Shown in pieces: positions 44,375 through 56,625 of a DNA stretch of 64,000 bases (the first letter of the stretch is position 1; every line of letters starts with the position of its first letter). The position numbers and the translations under genes were made by a program. The notes below the pieces were generated by a model, which was given only the letters and a program-made list of their open reading frames with translations, made no database searches and was not told the DNA's origin. Origin of the DNA: Acestrorhynchus altus (taxonomy: Eukaryota > Chordata > Actinopteri > Characiformes > Acestrorhynchidae); contig CM067523.1 in NCBI GenBank assembly GCA_034509495.1, forward strand, positions 21,393,033 to 21,457,032. The letters are read 5' to 3'.

Positions 44375-45345
44375 TAAAGACAACAAGAACAACTCCATCT
44401 TAAACAGCACTGATCAGGCACTCAGAAACTGACCCAGGAAACCAACACGACAACACACAAACCAGTGCACAAACACAGGCCCGACTCCTGTTTAAACTGG
44501 TAATCAGCTTAGCTGGAGAGAAGACAAATCCCAGTCGAAATCCCCAGTCTGAAGCATCAGATTCAGGTGTGTTATTTACAAGTGCGTCTCAAGAAACTAG
44601 AATATTGTGGAAAAGGTTCGTTAGTTTTTATTAATTCATTCTCATTTGGCTCATAAATCAGAAACACAGAATCTGATATTATGAGAATATTTCATCTCCA
44701 GTTTGGCTAAATGACCAATCAGACGATATCAAGATGAAAACAAACGAAAGCTTGAAGAAAATTTCTTTAATTGTAAAGAATTTAGGACTTTTTAAATTCA
44801 GTTATGAACCCAAAATAAAAACCTTTCACAATATTCACTAATTTTCTGAGCTGCACTAATATATTAATGAACATTTGTTGTCGATGGAGGCGGGGATTTG
44901 GACACTGGTCTCGACTGTATGAATGCTGCTCCTCCGTCCAGTTAAACTGGACATTTACGAACTTGTTGGACATTTGTTTGCTTAAAAATGGTGATAATTA
45001 TATGAATGAGTTGTGTTGAATTATATGAAACGTTATACTGAACCGTTTACAGCTTGAACGTAGTTCTGCTCGTCTGTTGAAACCTCAGGGACACTGTGTA
45101 CTGAAACGGTATCTAACCCCAAACTACACCATTAATAAATACACACAAAGAACCACATGAATCTGATGCTTCAGACTGGGGATTTCTTCTGAGGTTCGTC
45201 TTCTCTCCAGCTAAGCTGATTACCAGTTTAAACAGGTTTGTGCACTGGTTTGTGTGTTGTCTTGCTAGTTTCCGGGGGCCTGTTTCTGAGTGCCTGATCA
45301 CTGTTGTGTTTAAGATGGAGCTGTTCGTGTTGTCTGGCATTGTGA
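44375..45345. mobile_element. Element with ~190-bp inverted repeats and 590-bp centre
   Basis: Left arm 44,375-44,567 and right arm 45,155-45,345 are reverse complements over nearly their full length: left has ACTCCATCTTAAACAG, GATCAGGCACTCAGAAACTG, CACACAAACCAGTGCACAAAC, GTTTAAACTGGTAATCAGC and CCCCAGTCTGAAGCATCAGA; the right has their complements in reverse order. Small indels distinguish the arms (ACACAGGCCCGACTCC only in the left). The centre has no open frame of note. Confidence 0.85.
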
Positions 45346-45814
45346 TGCATAACACAGACAGGAAATGGAGTTCTGGCTGAGGTCATGGGGTCAGGAGCTC
45401 TGTTATTTGGAGCTGGGGTTTCTCAGAGTACTTTTCCCGTCTCAGGCAGCTGCGTTGGTCAACGTTATGCCTACCCTCACCTTTCTTAGAACTCTGGAGG
45501 CCAGCAAATAGGCGAGTCGACTGATTTTAGGAGCGTTTTCGGTGTCGTTTTACTTGTGCTGCGTTGTGTTTTAGAAATGATTTAGAAGGGAATGTGGTGA
45601 GCTGCGCAGGCACACAAGCGTTTACTGTAGTTACGTTGCATAATGCTCTAATTTAAGCCATCGAAGGTTTTCCCACAAGACAATGAGTCAGAGACTCTAC
45701 TTTTAAATCCCACGTTCTGTTATTCTGTTGGGTGTCGGGGGTTCTCAGACATCATTTTTGTTTGTTTGTTGTTCACGTTTTGGTAATGTGCATGTATGTG
45801 GATTACTATAGTTA

Positions 45815-46140
45815 ATGTAGCCCTGGGGTTCAATTCCCAGCCTGGGCAGCTACCCTGGGCTACACCAAAAAAGAGTCCTTGGGCAAGACTCCCAGCAGCA
45901 CTCGGTAATACAGGTCGCTCTAAGGCTACAAGTGTTGCAGTGAACATTTCAGTGTTTGTGGACCACTTTTCTAAGTGTGCAAATGCCGACCGCTTTATAT
46001 AAATGTAATTGTTCATATAGATCAGCTGTGCTGCACACAGGGAAACGCACACCAGTGAATACACACACTAGGGGACAGTGAGCACACGTGCCCGGAGCGG
46101 TGGGCAGCCCTACGCAGCGCCCTTCAGTCACGTCCTGCTA
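45815..46140. mobile_element. Two SINE pieces in opposite orientation
   Basis: Plus-strand SINE 45,815-46,010 with B-box match GGTTCAATTCC (45,827-45,837), CAGCCTGGGCAGCTACCCTGG and TTTATATAAATGTAAT tail, like the 39.2-kb copy. Then, on the minus strand, 46,035-46,140 has the other family's ACACCAGTG, GGGGACAGTGAGCACACGTGCC and CCCTTCAGTCACGTCCTGC. Confidence 0.6.
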
Positions 46141-46149
46141 GTTTCCTCA

Positions 46150-48090
46150 CCAGATGTTTGCTTGTCAAAGAAATAATTGCCGTCTTGTTTTCCAGTTTGT
46201 CTGTGGTGGATTATATCGTCCCGGTATGGTTTTATTTGGCTCCAGTCTTTGATGCGGTGTGCAGTATTAATTTCGTGTTGGATATTTGATTTCAGAGGAA
46301 ATCTCGTGATCATAATATCTTGCAAACAATGTGCAAAATATTGCAATGTCAGCTTTTTCCAGTGTTGCACAAACTATCTCCATTTTTATGTTTTTCACTT
46401 TTTGACATTTTGTTCTTTTATGTTGTCAGAAGACCAACATAAAATCAAGTTGTAATTTGAGATGTGCAGGACGGTGTTGATCTGCTAGTTTGTCTGTTAA
46501 TACTAAAGTAAAGCAGTTTGAATTTAGTGTGTAATGAGGATGAATTTATCTGACCATCCTAATGATTTGGCTTTACAGTACTGGATTTAAACTGGGGAAG
46601 GCATGTGTCATTGTCAGTAACACTGGGAATTTCCACAGCAGTTTTGTTTTTAGCTGGTCGTGACTCAAGAATAAAAGAACACACGCTTTGGGCAGCATGG
46701 CTTTAGTTAAACAGCAGAAACTGTTGATATGCCTGTGTCTGGAGGAAACACCGTCTAAAGGCTGGTGTATGTAGATGTTACACCCTTACATGTAGTGCAA
46801 TACTGGAAAAAAACACCAGTTACTTCTGTTTCTAATTTATTTGGCGAGCTTTTTGGTGTTGAAGTGTATAGTAGTAGTATGGTAGTAGTGATAACGCCAG
46901 TACAGTGGTAGTAGTAGGGTGGTGGTGGTGGTATTGTAGTTATGGTGCAGCAGCAGTAGTCATTTCTGTAGCTCATATTAGCTGTTTGAAGGTCCAGAAT
47001 GTAAATATTGAACATGTCATGGCCGTCGGTTCTCGACACAGCAAATAGTGCAGCACACAGACAAGTACCACGGTACAGGCCATTAAACAGTACCTGCAGA
47101 CTGCTTACACTGTTTGATTAGCTGAACATATTGCAGTTGCGCAACAGTGTGCGGCGGTTGGGTGTGTTCTGGGGGGTTTTCTGTTCCCTGCAGAGTTACT
47201 GACCGTAGTATCAGTGACACTCCTGGAAGGTGGGGGTGGGCAGCGTAATGGTACAACGTTACGATAGTGAAGGCATTTTTACTGGGTGTGTCGTTGGCAT
47301 CATCGTACTTCCACAACCCTGACCAACTGTGTATGTTATTAACTTAGGCTTTAGAGGAGTGACGTTGTGGTTTACCAGTTTAAGACCTACGCAAGAAAGT
47401 CTCGACCAGCGTTCGTGTTGTCATTTATTATATGAGTCTTTCATTCTGACTCTGAACAACCGAACTTTTCACCCAGATTTACTTCAGACACTTTGATGCT
47501 ACTTTGCAAAGCATGAAGTTGGGTTTCAGATTTTCAGTTTTTGACGTAATGTTAATGCGTCCCTGTGACTCCACCCCGTCCAATCCGTGACATGGAAGTA
47601 ATGGAGGAAAACTGGAACACCGAGCCAACAGAGCAACTCGTGTTGTGTGTAAACGTTGCCGTAAAATGTTGTGTATTATATAATGACAGTGATATATAAT
47701 AACGTTCTTAGATTTCAGGGTATAGACGCTGTAGTTACGTGTGTGTACAGGTGGCCAGGGTGATATATTGCTCCAGAAGCCAGAGTTTCGAGTCGCACCG
47801 TTCACGCTTATTCAGTAATTCACTTGTTATGGTGACAGTTAAAGGCCCGGGCTTTGTGCCGTCTAATTGCTTTAGCTCGGCTCATTGTGTGCTGCCTTCC
47901 TTCGGCCTTCGCTTCCCTCGGCGCTGAGCGTCGAGTGTGGGAGCTTCGGTAAACAGGAACGCTCGCGTCTCTTACGTTTCACTTCTCTCCTGCAGTCTAA
48001 ATGTTTTATAGGCCCCTCCTCGCACTGTCTCCTTGGAAGCCAAATGCCATTTAAAACCCCTTTGAAACACCCCCCACCCTTCCCATGGCA
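46150..48090. other. Presumed intron, mostly unremarkable
   Basis: 46,868-46,945 is a GTA/GTG-rich imperfect microsatellite. 47,825-48,060 stands out as GC-richer and of high complexity (AAAGGCCCGGGCTTTGTGCC, CTTTAGCTCGGCTCATTGTG), a possible conserved noncoding element. No exon is recognised. Confidence 0.4.
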
Positions 48091-48097
48091 ACACGTA

Positions 48098-48098
<1 letters not shown>

Positions 48099-48146
<48 letters not shown>
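48099..48146. repeat. (CA)n microsatellite
   Basis: Uninterrupted CA repeat of about 24 units. Confidence 0.95.
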
Positions 48147-48147
<1 letters not shown>

Positions 48148-48329
48148 CATACATGCAGGAAAGCAAGCTGAAAAAGCAGCCTCCCACTCGTACCACTGGG
48201 ACAGGGCCACTTGATTTGGAGGTTTGAAGGTTTCGCTGTCTGATGCCTCATCTCTTGGGCACAGGTTGTGCTTCCACTGCAGAGCTTTTGATAACATTTC
48301 TCCCTGACTCTCATACATCAAAGGAGACG

Positions 48330-48330
<1 letters not shown>

Positions 48331-48361
<31 letters not shown>
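48331..48361. repeat. (CT)n microsatellite
   Basis: CT run of about 15 units. Confidence 0.9.
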
Positions 48362-48365
<4 letters not shown>

Positions 48366-48624
48366 CTGCTGCATTTTTTTGCTCGATGTACTTTCACCCA
48401 GTGTTTTTGATCTTCTCAGTTTCAGCCCTCTTGAAATGAATCACATCTCAGTGGCTCATAAATGTTTACTTGAAGGCAGAAGGTGACACGCAAGTCGTTT
48501 GTGTAAACACAATACAGGTATTCTTACATCGTATTTTCGTGCGGCTCAAGCCTGCACGTCGAGGCCGAGGCGGTGACGTAAGGCATAAGTGACGGGACTG
48601 AAGTGGTCGGTTTATTTTTATCTG

Positions 48625-48835
48625 CCAAACGTTACATTACGACCACCTTCTCATTATTACATAATGTCATCCTCCAGGCCTTCATCGGGGATCACAGGAC
48701 GCTGTTGGCTAACACACCACCACCATGTCAGTGTGACTGCAGTGCTGAGAATGACCCTCCACCCACATAATAGCTGCTCTGTGGTGGTCCTGAGTGTAGA
48801 AACATGGTGGTCATAATGATATGGTAGATCAGTGT
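48625..48835. mobile_element. Foldback MITE, heavily deleted, both termini
   Basis: ACGTTACATTACGACCACC at the left and GGTGGTCATAATGATATGG at the right are the outer ends; between them are a loop piece (ATCACAGGACGCTG) and one arm (ACACCACCACCATGTCAGTG to CTCTGTGGTGGTCCTGAGTG). Confidence 0.8.
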
Positions 48836-48926
48836 ATTTTTGTTTAGAATATTTAAAGATGCGCTGATATTGTTTCTTTCTCTGCATTTATCCTATTGCT
48901 CTGCTGAACCTCAGCAGTGAGTAAGT

Positions 48927-48928
<2 letters not shown>

Positions 48929-48985
<57 letters not shown>

Positions 48986-48990
48986 GCGTG
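48929..48990. repeat. (GT)n microsatellite
   Basis: GT repeat of about 28 units ending in GCGTGTGCGTGCG. Confidence 0.95.
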
Positions 48991-48999
48991 CGCTGCGGC

Positions 49000-51955
49000 C
49001 AAAGATTGCAGCTTGGCTTGCGTGGGCTGAAGTAAGCCGGGAGGAGATCACAGAAAGAAGCAGGGGAGGAGGGGAACTGGAGACAACAGTTGTTTTGATT
49101 GGCTGTGCTGAGGCCGGAGTGATGTATTATCCATGTGTGGTGCAGAGAGCGATCATGCTTAGCTGAGGGAGAGAGATGTTACACTGGGATGTTTGGCTGG
49201 TGTGTCAGTTTTGCTGTGACGCTGTATCAGACTGTACTTGTAACTGTTGGATTTGTGTGCCAGCGTAATGAACACTTCATTATTGTTAATATGCTTATTT
49301 GCTGTGAAAAACCAGTGTTTACATTTTCCCGTTTGAAAGCCTTTCTCTGAGCAATAATACGGTGTTTAGTGTAGAATCTCCAGAGATCCCGTCAGAACAA
49401 ATGCACGTAAACGTAAACACGGTCAATGAGAAAAATTTCTTATTTAGAAGAAAATATTTTTGTCTTTTGGACACAAATACAGACTTATTTACTATTGCCT
49501 CTGTGGCGATGTCGGACGAGGCCAGTAGCCGGCACGGTAACACCTCTGTGGCGATGTCGGACGAGGCCGGCATGGTAACACTGCAGTAACAGTGTTGGGT
49601 GAAGCCTGTAGCTGGCACTTTGGGGGCCCATGGAGTACAGAAATGCAGCACCATGCGGCGTATCTACATATCAGTTATTACATCGTCACCAGCTGCTGTT
49701 TCTGCAGAACCCGGGACGACGTGGGGCTGAAAAGCTGCGGTTGTTGCTCTTTAAGCTCTGATTTTCCAGAAGCGGCTGCTGGATGAGCTGCAATGTTGTT
49801 GTTTTATTGTCTGTGTTTATCAGAGAGTGTGGTCTGAACCGCACTATCGCCTATTGTGATTGGACAGTCTCCTTTGTAAGACCCTTTATAGTGTAGAATA
49901 GCAGCACTCGTGTGGTGTGTTCAGTCATCTTATTAACACTGTCCAACTCGAAATAGCCTTTTCTTCAGGACGGTCTTCGTCTTGTTTCCGCAGCACAGGC
50001 CAACATTTTCCAAGAATTGCTTTTCTAGCGGTGTTTCCTACCTCTTCCGGCCGTCGTACGGTGTTCGCAGAATGCTGCCGTACTGTTTTCCAGTCAGAAT
50101 TGTTCCCTGTGAAAGTGCGGACCTATTTTGCCACGTGTTGAACCCTCACCAGAATTTCCTGTAAGCCGTTGATTTGGCTTACGGATCCTCTGCTTCTCGG
50201 CTCCTCGGCTTGTTGTGAAGAAGTGTGGGGGTGGGAAGGGAACGTGGCCTGGCTGAATCTCAATCACTTGGTCCTTTAGCTGTGCTCTCCTTTTGATAGG
50301 GCAGCTGCAGCCATTCAATCGGCCCATTTACATTGAAATACGACGGCGACAGGAAGGGGGGAGGGGGCCCCAGTGCCTGTGCGTGACTCAAAAGCCCACC
50401 TAACTAAAGACCAAAGATAGGAGGGCCACCGTGGGGCTCTGACACTTCATTGTTGTCCCAAAGGCTCGGTGCCGAGTGTTTAGCACAAAGGCTTAAAGTG
50501 CCCTCCTTTGAGGACCCTTCATTGCTCCGCTCTGATTTTTTTCTTCTGATTGTCGTTTATGGGTCACTTCTGTTCTGGAAAAGTGACTTTCCTCCAATTT
50601 CTTACACGCGAAGTAAGAAGGTTTCATTGTAAAAAAATGATGCTCGGTGTTGGCTCTGTGGCCTGGGTTGCATTCTAACGGAGGCTGCACAAGACGCCTA
50701 GCCCCCGTGGGAATAACGGCGCATATATTATCAGGTTTGATTCCGTTTTAATTTGGAGCTTGATCGCAGTGACGGCGTTCGCCATTCCAGACTAATTCGT
50801 CATCCCTCTGAAAGCCCATCCATCATCTGTTGATTTGAACCCAACACACACACACCATCAAAATTTACACCCGTATTAAAGCCACGGGGTTTTGTTTGCC
50901 TGCTGGAGAGGACAGTATGACCAATGCGCTTCTCCGTTTACTTAAAGAAGTGTTCGGACCCGTTGTTGCTGTTAAAGTGATAAATAACTAACATTGTCGT
51001 ATTTAATGTCCTAATGGAAGCATCTTCTACCGAACTCTAGTTCCTCGATAGCCTGGATGCTTCATGGCGTGTTGTACGGTGGTCCTGGTTTAGTATGATG
51101 AGTTCTAGCGCGTTAAAGCTGCTGCACTCGGCCGTGGTGTTGCTCGTTCGGGCAGGGGCGGTGAACCGAGGGCAGCGCGGTTTGCTGATTCCCCTGATTT
51201 CCCTTTTTTAAACCTGCTCATTAACAGGTGAGTTGATTCACAACTCCACAGGAACCCTCTGTCCCCGTCCCCGCATTAGGGCCTGACGGACGACTCGTGA
51301 ACTAAGGAGGCCAGTGTGTCGGCGCAGTTCGCCCAAGATACAACTAAACGTCGCGCCATGCGACGGCACTCTGTTTGAAAGGCCTGGTCCGATGGTGGTG
51401 TTGGGTGTTTTTCCACAGCGTACGTTGGGACAGGTGTGGTGATCTTCCTCTTTGGCTCCATGCCGAGGCTGGTGCATTCTCCTAGTGCCATTGATTTGCT
51501 GTGAGTCACTGCTTGTTTTGAACTGGCTGTTTCCTGGTTTAGCAGCACATCGGACCCGTTTGCGGTTGTAAGAGGGGGAGTTCTCTGTAGCGGCAGTTGG
51601 CTGTGCTCGGGTGCACTTTTCAAGAAAGAAAGCAGGCCTGAGAAAACAGTCTGTGAACGCGACCACAGATTGTTGGTTTGTTTGTACCACGTTTTTGCTG
51701 AGATTAATTTCTTTCACATTCAGACCTTGACTTGGTTCTAGAGGTGTAATAAAATATCAAAAACCCCGTTGCAGGCTGCAGCTTCTCCGTTCCTTTCAAA
51801 TTTCAGTTTAGTCTCGTGATCATAAGAATAAGAAAGCGAAAGAATAGTGATATTATTAATATTGAATAACTTATTTAATTTGGAAACACGACCTTCAATG
51901 TTCCATTGCTTTTATACAACATACTGGAAAATAAACGACTAAATTGAGTCTTAAA
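49000..51955. other. Presumed intron, no exon recognised
   Basis: 49,500-49,590 contains two tandem copies of a 45-base unit (CTCTGTGGCGATGTCGGACGAGGCC...). 50,270-50,420 and 50,690-50,870 are relatively GC-rich and complex, possible conserved noncoding DNA. No reading frame resembles a known family. Confidence 0.4.
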
Positions 51956-52120
51956 CTTCACATTAAACAAACTCCACTCACTCACTGCACAGCCTGCAGC
52001 TCCTTCTCCAGCTCCTTACACACACCGTCACATTAAACTCCACCCACTCACTGCACAGCCTGCAGCTCCTTCTTCAGCTCCTTACAGACCAACACATTAA
52101 ATTCCACTCACTTAAGAGAT
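51955..52120. repeat. Two-copy ~65-bp tandem repeat
   Basis: CACTCACTGCACAGCCTGCAGCTCCTTC and CAGCTCCTTACA recur twice in order, with a third partial CATTAAATTCCACTCAC. Confidence 0.8.
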
Positions 52121-52326
52121 TAGAAATTTAGTTCTGCATGACTGCAAACGATGTTCTGCTGTGTTCTGTGTGGACGACGGTACTGAGTGAGGTAGAGCAG
52201 GATTGTTCTCATAATTCTCATGGAGGCTATTATTTGCTGATTATAGAGGCCTTTGTTTGTGCTGTGGACGGCTGCCATCCATATAGACCTGCAAGTGAGC
52301 AGCAGATTTTTATCAGCCGCTCATAT

Positions 52327-52327
<1 letters not shown>

Positions 52328-52377
<50 letters not shown>
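52328..52377. repeat. (GT)n microsatellite
   Basis: GT repeat of about 24 units. Confidence 0.95.
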
Positions 52378-52378
<1 letters not shown>

Positions 52379-52847
52379 ACACATCGGGGGATGTGTGTTG
52401 CTGTGACCATCGAATCCACATGCCCTAATAGAAGAGTTTGGACGCCGCCAGACTCCCACACACTCTGCGCCTTTTTAAATATAAAGACGTGTGTGTTTGG
52501 AGGACGGTCTGGTTTCTCTAAACGTGTGTTATGTTAACTGCTGCGATTAGTTTTGACCACAGTCCAACCTCTGGAGGATGACCATGAAAACCAGTTAAAC
52601 CCCGATTAGTTTGGGGTGGTGGTGCTGCGTGTCCAGTTAAGATGTTCCGTTTGGTTGGTAAAGAGCCTGCATGTGACAGCAATGTGCCACCGTTCATTTC
52701 TCATTAGCTGAAACAGCAAACCCTATCTCCTTTTAGCCCCGCCCCCTTTCTCTGCACTCCTCAGGTTCTGGAGGAATGCTCTCTGGTCATCGTGGCAGAT
52801 CGTGAGCAGGTCACTTCATGGGAATTTGCTGCACCTTTGAAGGGACA

Positions 52848-52952
52848 TTCCCGATATAGATATAAATATCGATATATCGCTCAGCCCGTATCGTGCTCTG
52901 TTTATATCCCAATATAGACATAATTATCAATATATCGCTCAGCCTGTATCCA
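52848..52952. repeat. 58-bp TATATCG minisatellite, about 2 units
   Basis: CCCGATATAGATATAAATATCGATATATCGCTCAGCCCGTATC and a second diverged unit; the same unit as at 54.3 kb, same orientation. Confidence 0.85.
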
Positions 52953-53506
52953 TATTTGGGCAAAAGTCTGAATGAGGGCACAAAAGAAATCTGCGGCAGA
53001 AAGATTGTGCTGTCTGATGTTTGTTTACGGTGTTTATCCTGTACTGTGTAACATAATGAATAATGATTAATATGCATATCTTGACGGCTGTAATTAGAAG
53101 TGATTAGGATATTGTAACACATTACGCAGTGCTCTGCTGGAACTCTTCTGATTCGTTAGGATGTATGAACACCTGTGACTCTGCAGAAGGACACACACAC
53201 AGCTTTCACCTGGACGGTCTGAATTGGACAGTGTACCAGTGTTGTTTTACTTGAGCGCTGTACAGATGCAGTTCCGAGCTCAGCAGCAGCAGCAGCTGTT
53301 TGTATGGTTAACTGGCTGTGGTGACCAAAACTGCTGCTGTGGTGACCAGAACTGCTGCTGTGGTTAGTGTGGAGGTCCAGCAGGTTTCAGGGTAGTTACA
53401 TAACAATGAAACTGATTTAATTAAAGCTACTGCGTCCTCACATCCACCTCAGATTACAGCCAAACAAACTGCTTCACAGGCCTCGCCTTTTGCCATCACC
53501 TCCAGA

Positions 53507-53922
53507 GACTCAGTCTGACCCACTCTGAGAGTAATCTAGTAGTGTATACTGGTCAGAGACACAGTCTGACCCAACTCTGAGAGTAATCTAGTAGCGTATA
53601 CTGGTCAGAGACTCGGTCTGACCGGCTCTGAGAATGATCTTAGTGTATACTGGTCAGAGACTCAGTCTGACCCGACTCTGAGAGTAATCTAGTGGTGTAT
53701 ACTGGTCAGAGACTCGGTCTGACCGACTCTGAGAGTAATCTAGTGGTGTATACTGGTCAGAGACTCAGTCTGACCCGACTCTGAGAGTAATCTAGTGGTG
53801 TATACTGGTCAGAGACTCAGTCTGACCCGACTCTGAGAGTAATCTAGTAGTGTATACTGGTCAGAGACTCGGTCTGACCGACTCTGAGAGTAATCTAGTA
53901 GAGTATACTGGTCAGAGACTCG
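53507..53922. repeat. ~52-bp minisatellite, 8 copies
   Basis: Eight units of GACTCAGTCTGACCCGACTCTGAGAGTAATCTAGTAGTGTATACTGGTCAGA with high identity; unit 3 lacks a few bases. Unrelated in sequence to the 52-bp GC-box repeat despite the same length. Confidence 0.95.
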
Positions 53923-54339
53923 TGGGCTGGTATGCAGTGATCCATACCCACCAAATATGAGCTGAACTGTGGTGATGGTCCACTAAACCAGCTGATCCAT
54001 CAGTGCAGGAATACCATATTTTCTCGTGGAATGTGGCTCTTGGAAAGCTGTCTTAGACGAGCGTAAATGCAGTGACACGGTTTTCCAGATGGTGCATTTT
54101 GTCGCAGTTTTCGACGACTGTGTTTTGCGAGAATTAACAGCTATTTAAAGCTCCTCCCGTTCCATTATGAATGTTTTACGTGGTGAATTATTCAGCTGTG
54201 TGTAACGAGGTTATGTTTAGTGGACTGGAGTTGCTTTTAAGGTGCCCTTTTACAGCGATTTGAGACCAGTTTGCTGTTTCTCCTGCTGTAGGTTTACGTT
54301 GTAGATGCTGCTCCAACATCATCATGAAAAGGGCAGCTA

Positions 54340-54630
54340 TTCCCTATCGATATATCAATATATCACTCAGCCTGTATCCAGCTGTTTATATCCCGATATA
54401 GATATAAATATTGATATATCGCTCAGCCCGTATCCCGCTCTGTTTATATCCCGATATAGTTATAAATATCGATATATCGCTCAGCCCGTATCCCGCTCTG
54501 TTTATATCCTGATATAGATATAAATATCGATATATCGCTCAGCCCGTATCCCGCTCCGTTTATATCCTGATACAGATATAAATATCGATATATCGCTCAG
54601 CCCGTATCCCGCTCTGTTTATACCCCTCAC
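54340..54630. repeat. 58-bp TATATCG minisatellite, 5 copies
   Basis: Units of TATATCGCTCAGCCCGTATCC then CGCTCTGTTTATATCCCGATATAGATATAAATATCGA. Each unit contains the palindrome ATATCGATAT. Confidence 0.95.
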
Positions 54631-55209
54631 TGCTCTTTACAACTATTATTCAATGCTTTGTCACATCCTACTCTCCGTCTGCCTTATGAAGCTTCCTGGC
54701 ACAAGTAACAGTTACAGTCACGCGACTCGCCGCCCCTGCAGGAAGTAACCCTGACACCACCGTGGTCCATTATTGCTGAAATTTGCGATGGCTGTAACGT
54801 TTCATAATCCGCTGGAGTAGTTGTCGTGCGTTGGTCCGTGCTGAACGGTCCTTAACTGTTCTTCCTCAGCAGCTCATGGCTGTCTGTCCCACAGAGCGAG
54901 CGTGACTAATCTGTGCGTTTGTGTCTTATCTGCAGTCGAGCTTTTGTGTTAATCTTCTCTGTTTGTGTCATTACGACTGAAATGATAACTTGATTGGTTT
55001 AGTTGGATTAGCAGGTTTTAAAAGGTTCTGCAGCCGAAGGCGTGAGTCAGTGTGGCGTTTTCAAAAGTACTTTTATTATTATTATTAAAAATTAATTGAA
55101 TGTTTCAAATTGAATAGCTATGGGCGACGTCGGCTTCTGCGAAATCACTTTTATTTATTATTATTTTTGTCAAATAAATGAATAGAAATCACAGTTTATT
55201 CAGAAATGA

Positions 55210-55485
55210 GTCAGTGTGGAAATCCTCGACCACCACGGAGCAGGATTAATGTGGGTGCTGGGTCATTCTCAGCACTGCAGTCACACAGACATGGACGTAC
55301 AAGCTGTTTAAACCCTGCGTCCACTCACTGTCCACTCTGAGACACTCCTACCGAGTGTCTCCACCTTGTAGATGAAAAGTCAGGGACAGAAGCTCATCTG
55401 TTTCTGCACAGTTTGTGTTGGTCGTCCTCTAGTCCTTCATTAGTGCTCACAGGGGTTTAAACACTCCAGCAGCACTGCCGCGTCT
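55210..55485. mobile_element. Foldback MITE, inner left arm, loop and junction
   Basis: From ACCACGGAGCAGGATTAATGTGGGTGCTGGGTC through a deleted arm, the loop (GTGTCTCCACCTTGTAGATG, GTCCTCTAGTCCTTCATTAG), to GGTTTAAACACTCCAGCAGCACTGCCG, then broken. Confidence 0.8.
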
Positions 55486-55689
55486 GACGAGATCTCCACT
55501 GACGAGGAGTTCGGGTTTGTCGCGACGCCTCCGAGAAGCAGTAGTTGTGTGTGCGGATGTTCTGTTGGAGTTGTAACGCTATTTCTCTGTGTCGTATAAT
55601 GGCACCTCCGTTTGTCTCCCGTGAAGCTGTTCTGGCGAGGTGGCGTTTCTTGCAGTGTCCCTGAGCTGCGTGTGAGAATCGAGCGAGGC

Positions 55690-55890
55690 CTCATTTGAAT
55701 TTTAGTGTGTCGGCTATATGCGCAGTGGAAGACAGGAGCCCAAGGGTCACGCTGGTGATTACATATGCATGGATTCAGACGAAATTACCTCTTCCTCTTC
55801 GAGGTGGTGTTGTCAGGCAGTTTGCTGTCTGTTCTCTGGAGCATTTTCTATTCATTCGGCTTGATTTGAATCTTTCCATTTGAGACTTTA
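55690..55890. other. Complex, moderately GC-rich stretch; possible conserved noncoding DNA
   Basis: Free of recognisable repeats, with AT-hook-like TCATTTGAATTTTAG and ATTACATATGCATGGATTC. No coding signature. Listed only as a candidate for cross-species comparison. Confidence 0.25.
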
Positions 55891-55905
55891 TGCTTCTGAA
55901 TTCTG

Positions 55906-55906
<1 letters not shown>

Positions 55907-55955
<49 letters not shown>
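55907..55955. repeat. (GT)n microsatellite
   Basis: GT repeat of about 24 units. Confidence 0.95.
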
Positions 55956-55956
<1 letters not shown>

Positions 55957-56114
55957 TTGAGGGCACAGTTTGTGTGGTCTTTGCTCTTAATTAGGAGGAT
56001 GAATAATTGAGCGTGTATTGGTGTTTCAGGCTGGCACATTCTCTTCATTTCAGTGTAGCACAACCTTTCGACCTCTCGCCTGTTCTACCAAGGTGGATCC
56101 ACAGCCTTCTTTGG

Positions 56115-56115
<1 letters not shown>

Positions 56116-56200
<85 letters not shown>
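56116..56200. repeat. (GT)n microsatellite, longest in window
   Basis: GT repeat of about 42 units without interruption. Confidence 0.95.
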
Positions 56201-56304
56201 ATGGCTGATGCCCCTCAGCAGAAGTATGCTGAGGAAACAAGGTTGCCGTGGATGTGTGTGAACGTAGACGTTCAGCCGACGGTTCAGAGAGGTTGGTTTG
56301 CAGA

Positions 56305-56625
56305 TGATTTATCAGCACTGCAGTCACACTGCCGTGGTGGTGGTGTGTTAGTGTGTGTTGCTGGTACCAGTGGATCAGACGCAGCAGTGCTGCTGGAGTG
56401 CTTAAACAGCCCATCCTCCAACAAATGGTCACAGGGTTCTGCCCACAGAATGGTTGGTGGACTGTTCTCGGTCCAGCAGTGACACTGAGGGGTTTAATCA
56501 CTCCAGCAGCACTGCTGCGTCACCGGCAACACACACTAACACACCACCACCATGTCAGTGTGACTGCAGTGGTGAGAATGACCCACCACCCACATAATAG
56601 CTGCTCTGTGAGGTGGTGATGTGAT
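56305..56625. mobile_element. Foldback MITE, inner arms and shortened loop
   Basis: Inner left arm (CACTGCAGTCACACTGCCGTGGTGG to GAGTGCTTAAACAG), a loop replaced in part by unrelated sequence, then right arm GGTTTAATCACTCCAGCAGCAC through CACCACCCACATAATAGCTGCTC. Confidence 0.8.

Noticed and set aside
47885..48321. Frames through the CA/GT microsatellites (also near 52.2, 55.8 and 56.1 kb) encoding THTH or CVCV repeats
   Set aside because: Simple-repeat translation artefacts on both strands.
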